Positions 5,979-16,211 of a DNA stretch of 52,340 nt are shown here, piece by piece. Numbering within the stretch: position 1 is the stretch's first letter; the number at the start of each line of letters is the position of its first letter. The stretch is taken from assembly GCA_002375985.1 (NCBI GenBank), contig DFNH01000004.1, forward strand, positions 1 to 52,340, given 5' to 3'. Made by a program: the position numbers and the translations under genes. Below the pieces are notes generated by a model. It did no database searches, had not been told where the DNA came from, and saw nothing but the letters and a program-made list of their open reading frames with translations. The stretch is from Firmicutes bacterium UBA3572. GTDB lineage: Bacteria > Bacillota > Desulfotomaculia > Desulfotomaculales > Desulforudaceae.

Positions 5979-8129
5979 ATGCAGTCGACCCGGATTATTA
6001 TGCGCAAACGAATCGTCGCCCTTCTGCTCTTGGGGGCGTTAGCCCTTTTTCTGTTGCTGGTGCGCTTGGCCTACATCCAATTCTTCATGGGCGAACACCT
6101 CCGGAAAGCGGCGCTGGAAAATCGGATGCGGGATTTTCCGGTCGAAGCGAAGCGAGGCACCATATATGACCGTAACGGCAGCGAACTGGTGACCAGTATC
6201 AGTGTGGATTCGGTGTTCGCCATCCCTTCGCAGATTGAAAACCCCAGCGAAACCGCCCAAAAGGTAGCCCTTGTGCTGGACATGGACCCGGACCGGGTTT
6301 ACGAGCTGCTCACCAAGCGTGAATCCTTTGTCTGGCTGAAACGCAAGGTGGACTTTCAGGTGGCGAAGGAACTCCGGTCCCTGAGACTGCCGGGGATTGA
6401 ATTTGTGGAAGAGAGCAAACGCCATTACCCCAAGGAACAGTTGGCCGCGCACGTGCTGGGTTTTGTCGGGATCGACAACCAGGGACTGGCCGGCATCGAA
6501 AACACTTATGACCACGACCTGAGCGGTGTTCCGGGCCGGATCGTAGTGGAGTACGATGCCGTGGGACGGCAAATACCTACGGCTGAACACAAGCGCTATC
6601 CGCCCATACCGGGCTACAACCTCTTTCTTACGTTGGATGAGACCATCCAGTATTTCGTGGAAAGGGAACTGGACCGGCTGGTGGACACCTATCAGCCCCG
6701 TTACGCGGTGATCATCGTCATGGATCCCCGAACCGGGGAAATCTTGGCCATGGGCAATCGGCCGAGCTATGATCCGAACCGATGGGCGGACTATCCCCAG
6801 GCCGCCTGGGATCGCAATCCGGCCATCTGGTATAATTACGAACCCGGCTCAACCTTCAAGATCTTTACCCTCTGTGCGGCGCTCGAAGAAAATGCCGTGG
6901 ACCGCACGCGCCGTTTCTATGACCCCGGTTACATTAAGGTTGCCGACCGCAACATTCAGTGCTGGAAAGCGGGCGGGCACGGAAGCCAGACTTTTGAGGA
7001 AGTGGTTCAGCATTCCTGTAACCCGGGCTTCGTCGAGATTGGGCTGGCGGTCGGTGTGGACAATTTTTATAAGTACCTGCGGGGCTTCGGATTTGGTACG
7101 CCCACCGGCATTAAACTCCCCGGGGAAGCGCGAGGCATCTTGATTCCCCAAAAACAGGCCACCAATCTAAACTTGGCTGCCATGTCCATCGGCCAGTCGG
7201 TGGCGGTTACGCCGATCCAACTGACGGCCGCGGTCGCCGCGGTAGCCAACGGTGGGGTTCTGCTGCAGCCCCAGTTGGTAAAGCGGGTAGAAGATCACGA
7301 GGGCAATCCGGTCCGGGAGTTAAAGCCGCGGGAGGTGCGCCGGGTGATCTCCGAGGAGACGGCGCGCGAGGTGCAGTTGTTACTGGAGTCCGTGGTATTG
7401 AAAGGCACCGGTATCAACGCTTACGTCGAAGGCTACCGGGTTGCTGGCAAGACCGGCACCGCACAGGTGGTCGGCGAGTCCGGCGGTTACGTGTCGGGCC
7501 GCTATGTTTCCTCTTTTGTCGGGTTCGGACCGGTGGAGGATCCGCGGGCGGTGACGCTGGTCTTGGTGGTGGAACCGCAGGGCGGGGTCTATTACGGTAG
7601 TCAGGTGGCGGCTCCGGCTTTTAAAAACGTGATGCAGGATGTGCTGCGGTATATGGGTTTACCGGCCAGGAATGACCTGCCGAAACCGGAGCGGCAGTGG
7701 GCCTGGACCGAACCCGAAGAACCGGAAGAAGTGGCCGTACCCCAAGTGGTGAATCTCCCCCTAGACGAGGCCGTTCGCGAACTGCGGGCGGGCAACCTGA
7801 ACTTCGTGACCCGGGGCGAAGGCAACGTGGTGCGTGAACAAGTGCCCGAGGCGGGCGCGATCGTGAAGGAGGGAACCACGGTGATCCTGGACTTGCGGGT
7901 CGGCGCGGTAGAAAGCGGCGGACAGGTGACCGTACCGGACCTTACCGGGTTGACCATTAAGCAGGCCGGCACCCTCCTGGAAAGCCTGGATCTGTTGCTG
8001 GATCCCAGGGGTAGCGGCCTGGCCGTTGAGCAGTCCGTGAAGCCGGGGAAAAAGGTTGACCGGGGTACCGCCATCCGGGTGCACTTCGCGCCGCCCACAG
8101 CAGGAAGCAGACCCGGGCGTGAAGAATGA
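5979..8129 (+). CDS. spoVD: Class B penicillin-binding protein, SpoVD/FtsI type, with two PASTA domains
   Basis: 716-residue septal transpeptidase. One N-terminal membrane anchor (about 9-31), a dimerisation domain from RGTIYDRNG, then the transpeptidase with S291-TFK (acyl-enzyme serine), S346-CN and K491-TG motifs. Two PASTA repeats occupy the C-terminal 120 residues, starting at VPQVVNLPLDEAV and VPDLTGLTIKQAG. It cross-links peptidoglycan at the vegetative and/or sporulation septum together with the SEDS protein encoded at 13780. It is the only class B PBP seen in this cluster, so it may serve both FtsI (Pbp2B) and SpoVD roles; the split cannot be decided from sequence alone. ATG start with AGGAGG. 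Confidence 0.93.
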   Translation: MQSTRIIMRKRIVALLLLGALALFLLLVRLAYIQFFMGEHLRKAALENRMRDFPVEAKRGTIYDRNGSELVTSISVDSVFAIPSQIENPSETAQKVALVLDMDPDRVYELLTKRESFVWLKRKVDFQVAKELRSLRLPGIEFVEESKRHYPKEQLAAHVLGFVGIDNQGLAGIENTYDHDLSGVPGRIVVEYDAVGRQIPTAEHKRYPPIPGYNLFLTLDETIQYFVERELDRLVDTYQPRYAVIIVMDPRTGEILAMGNRPSYDPNRWADYPQAAWDRNPAIWYNYEPGSTFKIFTLCAALEENAVDRTRRFYDPGYIKVADRNIQCWKAGGHGSQTFEEVVQHSCNPGFVEIGLAVGVDNFYKYLRGFGFGTPTGIKLPGEARGILIPQKQATNLNLAAMSIGQSVAVTPIQLTAAVAAVANGGVLLQPQLVKRVEDHEGNPVRELKPREVRRVISEETAREVQLLLESVVLKGTGINAYVEGYRVAGKTGTAQVVGESGGYVSGRYVSSFVGFGPVEDPRAVTLVLVVEPQGGVYYGSQVAAPAFKNVMQDVLRYMGLPARNDLPKPERQWAWTEPEEPEEVAVPQVVNLPLDEAVRELRAGNLNFVTRGEGNVVREQVPEAGAIVKEGTTVILDLRVGAVESGGQVTVPDLTGLTIKQAGTLLESLDLLLDPRGSGLAVEQSVKPGKKVDRGTAIRVHFAPPTAGSRPGREE

Positions 8130-8156
8130 ACGCAGGTGGTGTATACTTTGGGGGGA

Positions 8157-8226
8157 AGAATTCAGAAGAAAGCGGAAGAGATTAATCCTATTCAGGATTC
8201 CGGAGTCAGAATGCAGATTCCGGAAT
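8157..8226. repeat. Intergenic AGAATTCAGA-type repeat, copy 1
   Basis: Lies between spoVD and murE. Contains GAATTCAGAAGAAA (8158-8171), identical to 34810-34823, and further degenerate units such as GGATTCCGGAGTCAGAAT. It belongs with the copies at 25273 and 34789. Confidence 0.55.
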
Positions 8227-8271
8227 AAATGGGGTATTTAAGATTAACGGTATGACCGGAGGAGACTGAAC

Positions 8272-9780
8272 GTGGATTTCAGGGATTTGATCAGCGCTTT
8301 GTCCGTAAAAGCCCATAGCCCGCACCTTGAGGTGGGCATCCGGGGTATCGCCTACGATTCGCGGCAGGTGCGGCCGGGGTTTTTGTTTGTGGCCATCAGG
8401 GGGCTGGTTAGCGATGGACACCGGTTTGTGCACGACGCCGTGTCCCGGGGAGCCGCCGCCCTCTTGCTGGAGCAGACCGTTGCCGTGCCCGAGGGGGTGG
8501 CCTGGGCGGTGGTCCCGGATACCCGCGTGGCTTTGGCTATAGTTTCCAGCCGGTTTTACGGTGAACCGGCCCGGGGACTAAGCCTGATCGGGGTGACCGG
8601 CACCAACGGCAAGACCACTACCACCCACCTGATTGCGGCCCTGATGCGGGTGCGTCATCCGAAGGTGGGACTGGTGGGTACCATTTACAATGCTATTGGG
8701 GACGAAATCCTGCCGGTGACCCACACCACTCCCGAGTCCCTTGATTTGCAGCGCCTATTGCGGCGTATGGCCGACGCCGGGGTACGGGACGTGGTGCTGG
8801 AGGTTTCCTCGCACGGCCTGCGGCTGGCCCGGGTGGAGGGTTTACGTTTTGATGCTGCCGTCTTCACCAATCTAACCCAGGATCACCTCGATTTCCATGC
8901 CGACATGGACGACTACTTCGCTAGTAAGGCCATGCTATTCGAGAGACTGGACAAAGACGGCGTGGCGGTAATTAACGGGGACAATCCGTACGGCCGGCGT
9001 CTTATCCAAATGGTTCCCGGCCGGTCAATAACCTACGGAATCAGGGAAACAGCAGACGCGCGTGCCGTGGATATCAGGATTAGTCCTACCGGGGTGCAAT
9101 TTACGGTAGAGAGCCCGTGGGGGGTTTTTCCGCTTTCCTTGCCGCTTGCGGGGCTTTTTAACGTTTATAACGCCTTGGCCGCCGTATGTGTGGCATTAGA
9201 GAAGGGGCTTACTCCGCAGGTGGTGGCCGACGTTCTGGCACGGGTGCCAGGTGTTCCGGGGCGTTTTGAGCGGATAGACCGGGGGCAAGACTATACGGTG
9301 ATTGTAGACTACGCCCATACGCCGGACGGGTTGGAAAACGTGCTGCGCGCTGCCCGACAGGTTGCTCCGGGGCGCGTTATCGCGGTGTTCGGTTGCGGCG
9401 GTGACCGGGACCGGAAAAAACGTCCCCTGATGGGGGCGATCAGTGCCCGCCACGCCGATTACACCGTGCTTACTTCGGATAATCCGCGTAGCGAGGAGCC
9501 GCTTTCGATCATCGCCGACATAGAACGGGGTTATCGCCGGGTGCGGCCGGATGGCTATGTCGTGGTGCCGGATCGCCGGGAGGCCATCCGCCACGCCTGT
9601 GCAGCGGCTCGGCCGGGGGACATTGTGGTGATTGCGGGCAAGGGGCACGAGAACTACCAGCTGGTCGGCAACCAACGGCTGGAATTCGACGACCGCCGCG
9701 AGGTAGCCGCCATTTTGGATAGTATGAACAACTTAAACCGTAGGAGCAGATATGCGCACGATAACCCTAGGGGAAATTAA
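8272..9780 (+). CDS. murE: UDP-MurNAc-tripeptide synthetase MurE (meso-DAP adding)
   Basis: 502-residue cytoplasmic Mur ligase adding the third residue of the stem peptide. ATP loop G110-TNGKTTT; carbamylated-lysine region FASKAMLFERL; C-terminal domain has GCGGDRDRKKRP and D403-NPR, the signature that binds meso-diaminopimelate rather than lysine. So the wall is predicted to be DAP type, usual for spore formers. GTG start with GGAGGAG. Its end overlaps murF by 29 bases, suggesting translational coupling. Confidence 0.97.
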   Translation: MDFRDLISALSVKAHSPHLEVGIRGIAYDSRQVRPGFLFVAIRGLVSDGHRFVHDAVSRGAAALLLEQTVAVPEGVAWAVVPDTRVALAIVSSRFYGEPARGLSLIGVTGTNGKTTTTHLIAALMRVRHPKVGLVGTIYNAIGDEILPVTHTTPESLDLQRLLRRMADAGVRDVVLEVSSHGLRLARVEGLRFDAAVFTNLTQDHLDFHADMDDYFASKAMLFERLDKDGVAVINGDNPYGRRLIQMVPGRSITYGIRETADARAVDIRISPTGVQFTVESPWGVFPLSLPLAGLFNVYNALAAVCVALEKGLTPQVVADVLARVPGVPGRFERIDRGQDYTVIVDYAHTPDGLENVLRAARQVAPGRVIAVFGCGGDRDRKKRPLMGAISARHADYTVLTSDNPRSEEPLSIIADIERGYRRVRPDGYVVVPDRREAIRHACAAARPGDIVVIAGKGHENYQLVGNQRLEFDDRREVAAILDSMNNLNRRSRYAHDNPRGN

Positions 9781-11197
9781 AGAGGTCATAGGGGCCGAAC
9801 TGGTACAGGGTGACCCAGGAGTCCAGGTCGATCGGGTGAGCATCGATACCAGGACCATGACGGGTGGGGAGCTTTTTTTTGCGCTCCGCGGTGCGCGTTT
9901 TGACGGGCACGACTACGTCCGGCAGGCGGTAGCCGCCGGTGCTGCGGGCGTAGTGGTACACCGGGAAGTTGCGGTGCGTCGGGAGGTGCCGGTCCTCCGG
10001 GTGAACGACACCCTGAGCGCGCTGCAGGATCTGGCCCGTACCAATGTCCAGCGTTGCGGTTTACCGGTGATTGCCATTACCGGCAGCACCGGTAAGACCA
10101 CCACCAAAGATTTGGTAGCCGCGGTGCTGGCCACCCGCCTGCGTGTCCTGGCCACCCGTGAAAACCTGAATAACCATATCGGGTTACCCCTGACTCTGCT
10201 GGAGATCGGCCCCGCCCATCAGGTAGCAGTGGTTGAACTCGCTATGCGCGGTCCGGGAGAGATTGATCTTTTGGCCAAGATCTGCCGTCCCACGGGCGGT
10301 GTGATTACTAATGTCGGGGAAACGCACCTGGAGCTTTTAGGTGCGGTAGAAAACATCGCCCGGGCGAAGGGAGAGCTTTTAGATCATATCCCGGATTCCG
10401 GATTTGCGCTGTTGCACGCGGACAGTCTGGAACTCATACCCCAGGCCGGGCGGTGCCGGGGCCGGGTCATTTATTTCGGAGAGACGGAGCAGGCCCAAAT
10501 CCGACTGGTAAGCTACCGGGCTACGGCGAGGGGTTCGGTTTTCCGGGTACGTCTGCCAGGTTGGGAGGCCGAGTACGCTTTGCCGCTCCTGGGCCGGCAT
10601 ACGGCGGTGAACGCCCTGGCGGCGGTGGGGACGGGCCTTGAATTCGGCCTGACCGAAGAAGAAATTCGTGCCGGACTGGCCAATGTGCGCCTGTCTTCCT
10701 TGCGGCAGGCGATTGTCGAGACCGGTACCCTGACGATTATCAACGACAGCTATAATGCCAGTCCGGCTTCCGTTCGGGCGGCTCTGGAAGTACTGCGGGA
10801 TTTCTCCGGCGGCCGGCCAACGGTGGCGGTGCTGGGCGGCATGCTGGAACTGGGTCCGCGGGAGGTTGCGGCACACCGGGAGGTGGGCCAAGCCTGCGTG
10901 CAGGCCGCGGTGGATTACCTGATTACCGTGGGCGAACTGGCCTTAGGGATCGCCGACGGCGCGCGTGCGGCGGGTCTGGCCGAAAACCGAATCCACTGCT
11001 GCCATACCACCGAGGAGGCGGTGGCCGCTGTTCGGCGGGTGGCACCGGCGGGTGCCGTCGTCCTGGTTAAGGGTTCCCGGTATTTCCGGATGGAAAAGGT
11101 GGTCGAAGGTTTAACCGGGACCGGCCGCCGGCAGGAGAGACACGATCCGGCCGTTACAGCCGCCGGACAGCCTACCGGGTCGGGGGGGAAGCGATAG
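9752..11197 (+). CDS. murF: UDP-MurNAc-tripeptide:D-Ala-D-Ala ligase MurF
   Basis: 481 residues. Adds D-Ala-D-Ala to complete the pentapeptide. ATP loop G111-STGKTTTK, the NVGETHLE block near residue 190, and the C-terminal NDSYNASPASVRAAL and LGGMLELG segments are all typical. The ATG lies inside the end of murE, and mraY starts on the base after the stop. The last 25 residues are polar and poorly conserved. Confidence 0.97.
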   Translation: MRTITLGEIKEVIGAELVQGDPGVQVDRVSIDTRTMTGGELFFALRGARFDGHDYVRQAVAAGAAGVVVHREVAVRREVPVLRVNDTLSALQDLARTNVQRCGLPVIAITGSTGKTTTKDLVAAVLATRLRVLATRENLNNHIGLPLTLLEIGPAHQVAVVELAMRGPGEIDLLAKICRPTGGVITNVGETHLELLGAVENIARAKGELLDHIPDSGFALLHADSLELIPQAGRCRGRVIYFGETEQAQIRLVSYRATARGSVFRVRLPGWEAEYALPLLGRHTAVNALAAVGTGLEFGLTEEEIRAGLANVRLSSLRQAIVETGTLTIINDSYNASPASVRAALEVLRDFSGGRPTVAVLGGMLELGPREVAAHREVGQACVQAAVDYLITVGELALGIADGARAAGLAENRIHCCHTTEEAVAAVRRVAPAGAVVLVKGSRYFRMEKVVEGLTGTGRRQERHDPAVTAAGQPTGSGGKR

Positions 11198-12202
11198 ATG
11201 AACCTCGTGCTGATTGCCACGGGCATCGCTTTTCTCGTGACCCTGGCCTTGGGTCCCGTAGTGATACCTCTTTTGCACCAGTTCAAGTTTGGACAGCGGG
11301 TCCGGGCCGACGGGCCGGCCCGGCATCTACAAAAGACCGGTACACCCACCATGGGGGGCGTGATGTTTCTGCTTGGGGCGACGGCGGCGTTGGGTGTAAC
11401 GGCCGCCCTGCCGGGAGTAAGCCGCGTTGGTTTCGCCGAAGGTCTGGCCGTTTTCCTGGTTGCCCTGGGCTTTGGGGCGATCGGGTTTTTAGACGACTTT
11501 CTGAAAGTCGTTTACAAGCGCCCCCTGGGCCTGCGCGCCCGGGAGAAACTGGCCGGACAGGTGTTGATTGCCGCAGCTCTGGCGCTGGCGGCCGTGTTTT
11601 TATTCGACCGCAGCACTGCTTTGTCCGTGCCCTTTTCGGGCTTACTGATCCCCGGAGGCTATACTCTCGAACTGGGCTGGTGGCTTTTCCTGGGGTTCAC
11701 CGTAATCGTCCTCTTGGGCACGGCCAACGCCGTCAATCTCACCGACGGTCTGGACGGTCTGGCGTCGGGGGCGTTTGTCATTGCGGCCCTGGCCTTCGCC
11801 GTGATTGCGCTGGTGATGGACAAAACCTGGGTGGCCGTGGTACTGGGTGCCCTGGCCGGGGGTTGCGTGGCCTTTCTGTTTTTCAATTATTATCCGGCCA
11901 GGGTGTTCATGGGGGACACCGGTTCCCTGGCGCTGGGTGGCGGTTTGGGCGCCGCGTCCGTGGTTACCCAGAGCGAATTGTTTTTGCTGATCATTGGCGG
12001 GTTGTTTGTGATCGAAACGCTGTCGGTGATTCTGCAGGTCATTTCCTACCAACTCACCGGGCGGCGCATCCTCCGCATGAGTCCTTTGCATCACCATTTT
12101 GAACTTGCGGGGTGGTCGGAAACGCGGGTGGTGCACACGTTCTGGGCGTGGGGGTTCATCTTTGCCCTCGCCGGCTTGGCCGGCATTTACGGCTTGGGCT
12201 AA
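11198..12202 (+). CDS. mraY: Phospho-MurNAc-pentapeptide translocase MraY
   Basis: 334 residues and about ten membrane segments. Makes lipid I by moving phospho-MurNAc-pentapeptide onto undecaprenyl phosphate. Conserved loops: KTGTPTMGG (46-54), the aspartate pair in GFLDDFLK, NAVNLTDGLDGLA, ARVFMGDTGSLALGG and the MSPLHHHFEL histidine loop. It starts immediately after the murF stop. A 221-base gap without a recognisable gene separates it from murD. Confidence 0.97.
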   Translation: MNLVLIATGIAFLVTLALGPVVIPLLHQFKFGQRVRADGPARHLQKTGTPTMGGVMFLLGATAALGVTAALPGVSRVGFAEGLAVFLVALGFGAIGFLDDFLKVVYKRPLGLRAREKLAGQVLIAAALALAAVFLFDRSTALSVPFSGLLIPGGYTLELGWWLFLGFTVIVLLGTANAVNLTDGLDGLASGAFVIAALAFAVIALVMDKTWVAVVLGALAGGCVAFLFFNYYPARVFMGDTGSLALGGGLGAASVVTQSELFLLIIGGLFVIETLSVILQVISYQLTGRRILRMSPLHHHFELAGWSETRVVHTFWAWGFIFALAGLAGIYGLG

Positions 12203-12423
12203 AGGCGGTCAGGGGAGTACGCGGCACGCCGGGTAGTAGCACCGGGGCATAGGACCAGGTATCGTTTGTAGCGGGCAGTATGGCTGGTTTGTGGCAAACA
12301 CTGAAAAAGCTTTCATTACTGGTTCTGAATGCTTGAACTCTGACTCCTTTAAGCGGGCGACGTTCGCAGCGTTTCCGGATAGTGAGTTTTTCGGGTCGCG
12401 CGCTGTGCGTGGGGGTGCCGGTT

Positions 12424-13779
12424 GTGGATCTGCAAGACAAAAGGGTGCTTGTGGTCGGTGCCGCCCGGAGCGGCCAGGCGGTCGCCCGGTTCCTGGCGGC
12501 CCGGGGTATTTCGGTTACCCTCACCGACGTGCGGAGGCGGGATGATCTTCAGTTGGCGGAGCTGCCGGAAGTCAATCTGGTCCTGGGCAAGCATCCCGAT
12601 ATGACCAGCGGCCTCTGGAACCTTGTAGTGGTCAGTCCTGGGGTTCCCGGTGACGCTCCGCTGCTGGCGCAGGCCAGGCGGGAAGGTATTCCGGTGATTG
12701 GCGAACTGGAATTGGCTTGGCAGTTTGCGCGTGCTCCGGTGGTGGCTGTCACCGGTACTAACGGCAAGACCACCACCACGGCACTGCTGGGCGAGGTTTT
12801 CCGGCAGGCCGGCTTCCGCACCCTGGTGGCGGGAAACATCGGGATACCGTTGATTAGTGCGGTGGAACATTACGGGCCGGATGATTTGATCGTGGCCGAG
12901 GTTTCGAGCTTCCAACTGGAGACTGTGCGTACACTCCGTCCCCGGGTGGCGGTGATTCTGAACATCACCCCCGATCACCTGGACCGGCACGGCAGTATGG
13001 AAAACTATGTGGCGGCCAAGGCGGCGATTTTTGCCAATCAGCGTCCGTCCGACTGGACCGTTTTAAACTTCGACGACCCCCTCACCGCCGCTCTGGCCGG
13101 GCGAACGGCGGGTAAAGTCATATTTTTTAGCCGACGACATAGCTTAGAAGAAGGTGTGTTTGTCCACAGAGACAGGATTCTGGTTAGAGTCAACGGAGTG
13201 GAAACGGTCGTTTGCCGCACCGAAGCGGTAGCCATTCCGGGGGCACATAACCTTGAAAACGCGCTGGCGGCGGTCGCGGCCGCCTGGGCGTTCGACGTAG
13301 GCGCCGCGGTGGTGGCCCGCGCGCTGGCAGGTTTTAAAGGGGTACCGCACCGGCTTGAACCGGTGGGTGAAATTGCCGGAGTCAGGTACGTCAACGATTC
13401 CAAGGGTACCAACCCGGATGCGGCCGCTCGGGCGCTGGAGGCCTATGCCGCGCCGATCGTACTGATCGCGGGCGGCCGAAACAAGGGCAACGATTTTACC
13501 GCTTTTATGTCTAAAGCACGAGAAAAGGTCCGGGTTTTGATCCTGTTCGGCGAGTGCGCCCCCGAAATGGCGGTGGCGGCGAGCCGGGCCGGTCTCAAGC
13601 GGGTGCTGCGGGCGGCGGACTTGCCCGAGGCCGTTTTTGTGGCGCGGCGTGAGGCGCGCCCTGGGGAGGTGGTCCTCCTGTCTCCGGCTTGCGCCAGTTG
13701 GGATATGTTCCGGAATTACGAGGAGCGGGGCGATCTGTTTCGCCAACTGGTGCAGGACATGGCGAAGGGGGCGGATTAA
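12424..13779 (+). CDS. murD: UDP-MurNAc-L-Ala:D-Glu ligase MurD
   Basis: 451 residues from GTG 12424, which gives the normal N-terminus (KRVLVVGAARSGQ Rossmann loop) and has GGGGGTG six bases upstream; an in-frame GTG at 12382 lacks a ribosome binding site. ATP loop G111-TNGKTTTT, the NITPDHLDRHGSMENY block, the NDSKGTNPDA loop and the C-terminal LLSPACASWDMF are clear. It adds D-glutamate to UDP-MurNAc-L-Ala. The spoVE TTG starts directly after its stop. Confidence 0.96.
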   Translation: MDLQDKRVLVVGAARSGQAVARFLAARGISVTLTDVRRRDDLQLAELPEVNLVLGKHPDMTSGLWNLVVVSPGVPGDAPLLAQARREGIPVIGELELAWQFARAPVVAVTGTNGKTTTTALLGEVFRQAGFRTLVAGNIGIPLISAVEHYGPDDLIVAEVSSFQLETVRTLRPRVAVILNITPDHLDRHGSMENYVAAKAAIFANQRPSDWTVLNFDDPLTAALAGRTAGKVIFFSRRHSLEEGVFVHRDRILVRVNGVETVVCRTEAVAIPGAHNLENALAAVAAAWAFDVGAAVVARALAGFKGVPHRLEPVGEIAGVRYVNDSKGTNPDAAARALEAYAAPIVLIAGGRNKGNDFTAFMSKAREKVRVLILFGECAPEMAVAASRAGLKRVLRAADLPEAVFVARREARPGEVVLLSPACASWDMFRNYEERGDLFRQLVQDMAKGAD

Positions 13780-14886
13780 TTGCGGAAGACCGCCAGCAAA
13801 GCGCCGGACTTTCTGCTGTTCCTGACCGTGCTGATGCTTTTGAGCATCGGCCTGGTGATGATTCTGAGCGCCAGTGAATACAGCACCCTGGTCAGGTATG
13901 GAGACAGTTTCTACTTTTTTAAGCGCCAGTTGCTTTGGGCGCTGATCGGGCTTACGGCGATGTTCCTGGTGATGAACTGGGATTACTGGCATTTGCGGCG
14001 CTGGGCGACACCTATGCTGGGTCTGGCCTTTCTTTTGCTGATCATGGTGTTGGTTCCCGGTTTGGGCCGGGAAGTGTATGGTTCCAGCCGGTGGATTGTT
14101 TTCGGACCCCTGACCTTCCAGCCATCCGAGTTTGTCAAGCTATCCCTGGTGGTTTTTACCGCTTGCGGCTTAGCCCGAATAGGAGAAAGGGTGCAGAGTT
14201 TTACCAAGGGAATCCTACCGTTTTTGCTCGTGTCGGGGCTGGCCTCCGGGCTGATTCTGCTGCAGCCCGATTTGGGTACGGCGGTAACCTTGGCCGGTAC
14301 CATTCTGGTCATGTTTTTCGCAGCGGGGGCGAGGATGAGCGTACTGGCCGGACTGGCCGGGGCGGGCCTGGTGGCGGTGGGGGTGGCGATTGCCGTCGAG
14401 CCGTACCGTATGCAGCGGTTCCTGTCTTTTCTGGATCCTTGGGCGGATCCCCAGGGCAGCGGTTTTCACATCATCCAGTCGCTGTACGCTCTGGGTTCCG
14501 GCGGCCTCTTCGGGGTGGGTTTGGGACAAGGTAAGCAAAAGTTCCTTTACCTGCCGGAACAACATACCGATTTCATCTTCGCGGTGATTGGGGAGGAGTT
14601 GGGGTTTGTCGGGGCGGCGTTAGTCATCGTGCTGTTTGCCGTTTTTGTGTGGCGAGGACTGCGGGTGGCGGTTGCCGCACCCGATGCTTTCGGCAGCCTC
14701 TTAGCCACCGGCCTCACCGTCGGCGTTGCTTTGCAGGCATTCATTAATATGGGTGTAGTCACCGGGATGCTACCGGTTACCGGCATCACTTTGCCCTTGA
14801 TTAGTTTCGGCGGTACTTCGCTGATCTTCACCCTGATCGGAGTGGGCATTCTTTTAAATATTTCCAAGTACGCAACGGGGAAGTGA
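13780..14886 (+). CDS. spoVE: SEDS-family peptidoglycan polymerase (SpoVE/FtsW)
   Basis: 368 residues and ten predicted membrane segments. SEDS glycosyltransferase that polymerises lipid II with the class B PBP encoded at 5979. Signatures: SSRWIVFGPLTFQPSEFVKLS, LLQPDLGTA, PEQHTDFIFAVIGEELGF and LPLISFGGTSL. As it is the only SEDS gene in the cluster it may serve vegetative FtsW, sporulation SpoVE, or both. TTG start adjacent to the murD stop, with AAGGGGG upstream. Confidence 0.94.
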   Translation: MRKTASKAPDFLLFLTVLMLLSIGLVMILSASEYSTLVRYGDSFYFFKRQLLWALIGLTAMFLVMNWDYWHLRRWATPMLGLAFLLLIMVLVPGLGREVYGSSRWIVFGPLTFQPSEFVKLSLVVFTACGLARIGERVQSFTKGILPFLLVSGLASGLILLQPDLGTAVTLAGTILVMFFAAGARMSVLAGLAGAGLVAVGVAIAVEPYRMQRFLSFLDPWADPQGSGFHIIQSLYALGSGGLFGVGLGQGKQKFLYLPEQHTDFIFAVIGEELGFVGAALVIVLFAVFVWRGLRVAVAAPDAFGSLLATGLTVGVALQAFINMGVVTGMLPVTGITLPLISFGGTSLIFTLIGVGILLNISKYATGK

Positions 14887-14971
14887 CTGGGGAAGGAGCC
14901 AGGATTTAGAATTCACAGTTTTTCTACAAAACTTGCCTTTTCCCATGCTAATGAAAACGGGGTTGAAGCAT

Positions 14972-16087
14972 GTGCGGGTCATCATTACCGGCGGCGGCAC
15001 CGGCGGGCACATTTACCCGGCACTGGCCATTGCCGCAGGAATTAGGGAGCGTTATCCGAACGCCACAATTCTGTATGTCGGTACCGACCAGGGCCTGGAG
15101 TCCAGCATCGTGCCGCAGGCGGGCTACGATTTTTACGCCGTTCCGGCGGCGGGTCTCGAACGCAGGCTGACAGCCCGAAACCTGCTGGCCGTTATGCGCG
15201 CCTGGCGGGGTTTCGGTGTTTCATGGGGGTTGGTGCGCCGTTTTCGTCCGCACGTGGTGGTGGGTACCGGCGGCTATGTTTGCGGGCCGGTGGTGCTGGC
15301 CGCCGCGCTGCAGGGTTTTCCTACCCTGATCCACGAACAGAACGCCGTTCCCGGTTTGACCAACCGGATTCTCTCCCGGTACGTCAGCCGTACGGCGGTC
15401 AGTTTTGTGGACGCCGTGAAGTACTTCCCGCGCCGAGCCAGGGTTATCCTGACCGGTTTGCCCGTGCGCCCGGAGATCCTGGCGGTGAGCCGAACGGAAT
15501 GCCGCCGGAAGCTGGGACTGGCCCGAGACGAGTTTGTCGTGGTTTCTTTTGGGGGCAGCCGGGGCGCCCGCAGCTTAAACCTGGCGATGGTGCCGGTGGT
15601 ACAGGCCCTGCGCGGACGCCCGGCTTGGCGACTGTACCACGCCGCGGGCACGGCCGGCTACGAGGAATTCTTGGCGGCCCTTGGTGCGGCAGCGCCCTGC
15701 GAGGGGGAAAACATCATCATCGTGCCCTACTTTTACGAAATTGCCACTCTTTTGGGGGCCGCCGACCTGGTGGTCTGCCGCGCGGGGGCCTCGACCATCG
15801 CCGAACTCACTGTATTGGGCCGGCCGAGTATTTTGGTACCTTATCCTTACGCCACCGACAACCATCAGGAGTTCAATGCCCGGGCCCTGGCCGAGCGGGG
15901 GGCGGCGGTGCTCATTCGGGATCGGGAATTGACCGGGGAGGGGCTATTGTCAATCATTACCGGTCTACAAAGCGACGCGCGGCGCTTGGCGGGTATGAGC
16001 CGGGCGGCGCGGTCTTTGGCCAAGCCACGGGCGCTGGACAGGATCCTGGACACTCTTGAGAAGCTTGCAGGAACGAGAAGAAAATAA
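14972..16087 (+). CDS. murG: Lipid II synthase MurG
   Basis: 371 residues from GTG 14972, which gives the family N-terminus MRVIITGGGTGGHIYPALA; GGGG at 14959-14962 lies at suitable distance. In-frame starts at 14933, 14945, 14951 and 14963 exist upstream. Membrane-associated GT-B enzyme adding GlcNAc to lipid I. Seen: GGTGGHIYPALA donor loop, VVGTGGYVCGP, HEQNAVPGLTNR, VSFGGSRGARSLN, and the UDP-GlcNAc site VCRAGASTIAEL with PYPYATDNHQ. A 124-base gap separates it from murC. Confidence 0.96.
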   Translation: MRVIITGGGTGGHIYPALAIAAGIRERYPNATILYVGTDQGLESSIVPQAGYDFYAVPAAGLERRLTARNLLAVMRAWRGFGVSWGLVRRFRPHVVVGTGGYVCGPVVLAAALQGFPTLIHEQNAVPGLTNRILSRYVSRTAVSFVDAVKYFPRRARVILTGLPVRPEILAVSRTECRRKLGLARDEFVVVSFGGSRGARSLNLAMVPVVQALRGRPAWRLYHAAGTAGYEEFLAALGAAAPCEGENIIIVPYFYEIATLLGAADLVVCRAGASTIAELTVLGRPSILVPYPYATDNHQEFNARALAERGAAVLIRDRELTGEGLLSIITGLQSDARRLAGMSRAARSLAKPRALDRILDTLEKLAGTRRK

Positions 16088-16211
16088 TTGAATAATGTCA
16101 GGACATAAGATCCCTTTTTGTTTGTCTCGTGGCTGGACAGGCTACGTAACGCTAAAAGCGCCGGGAGCATAGTATGCAAGAACAGGCGCGCAGAGGAAGG
16201 AGCGAGTTTGT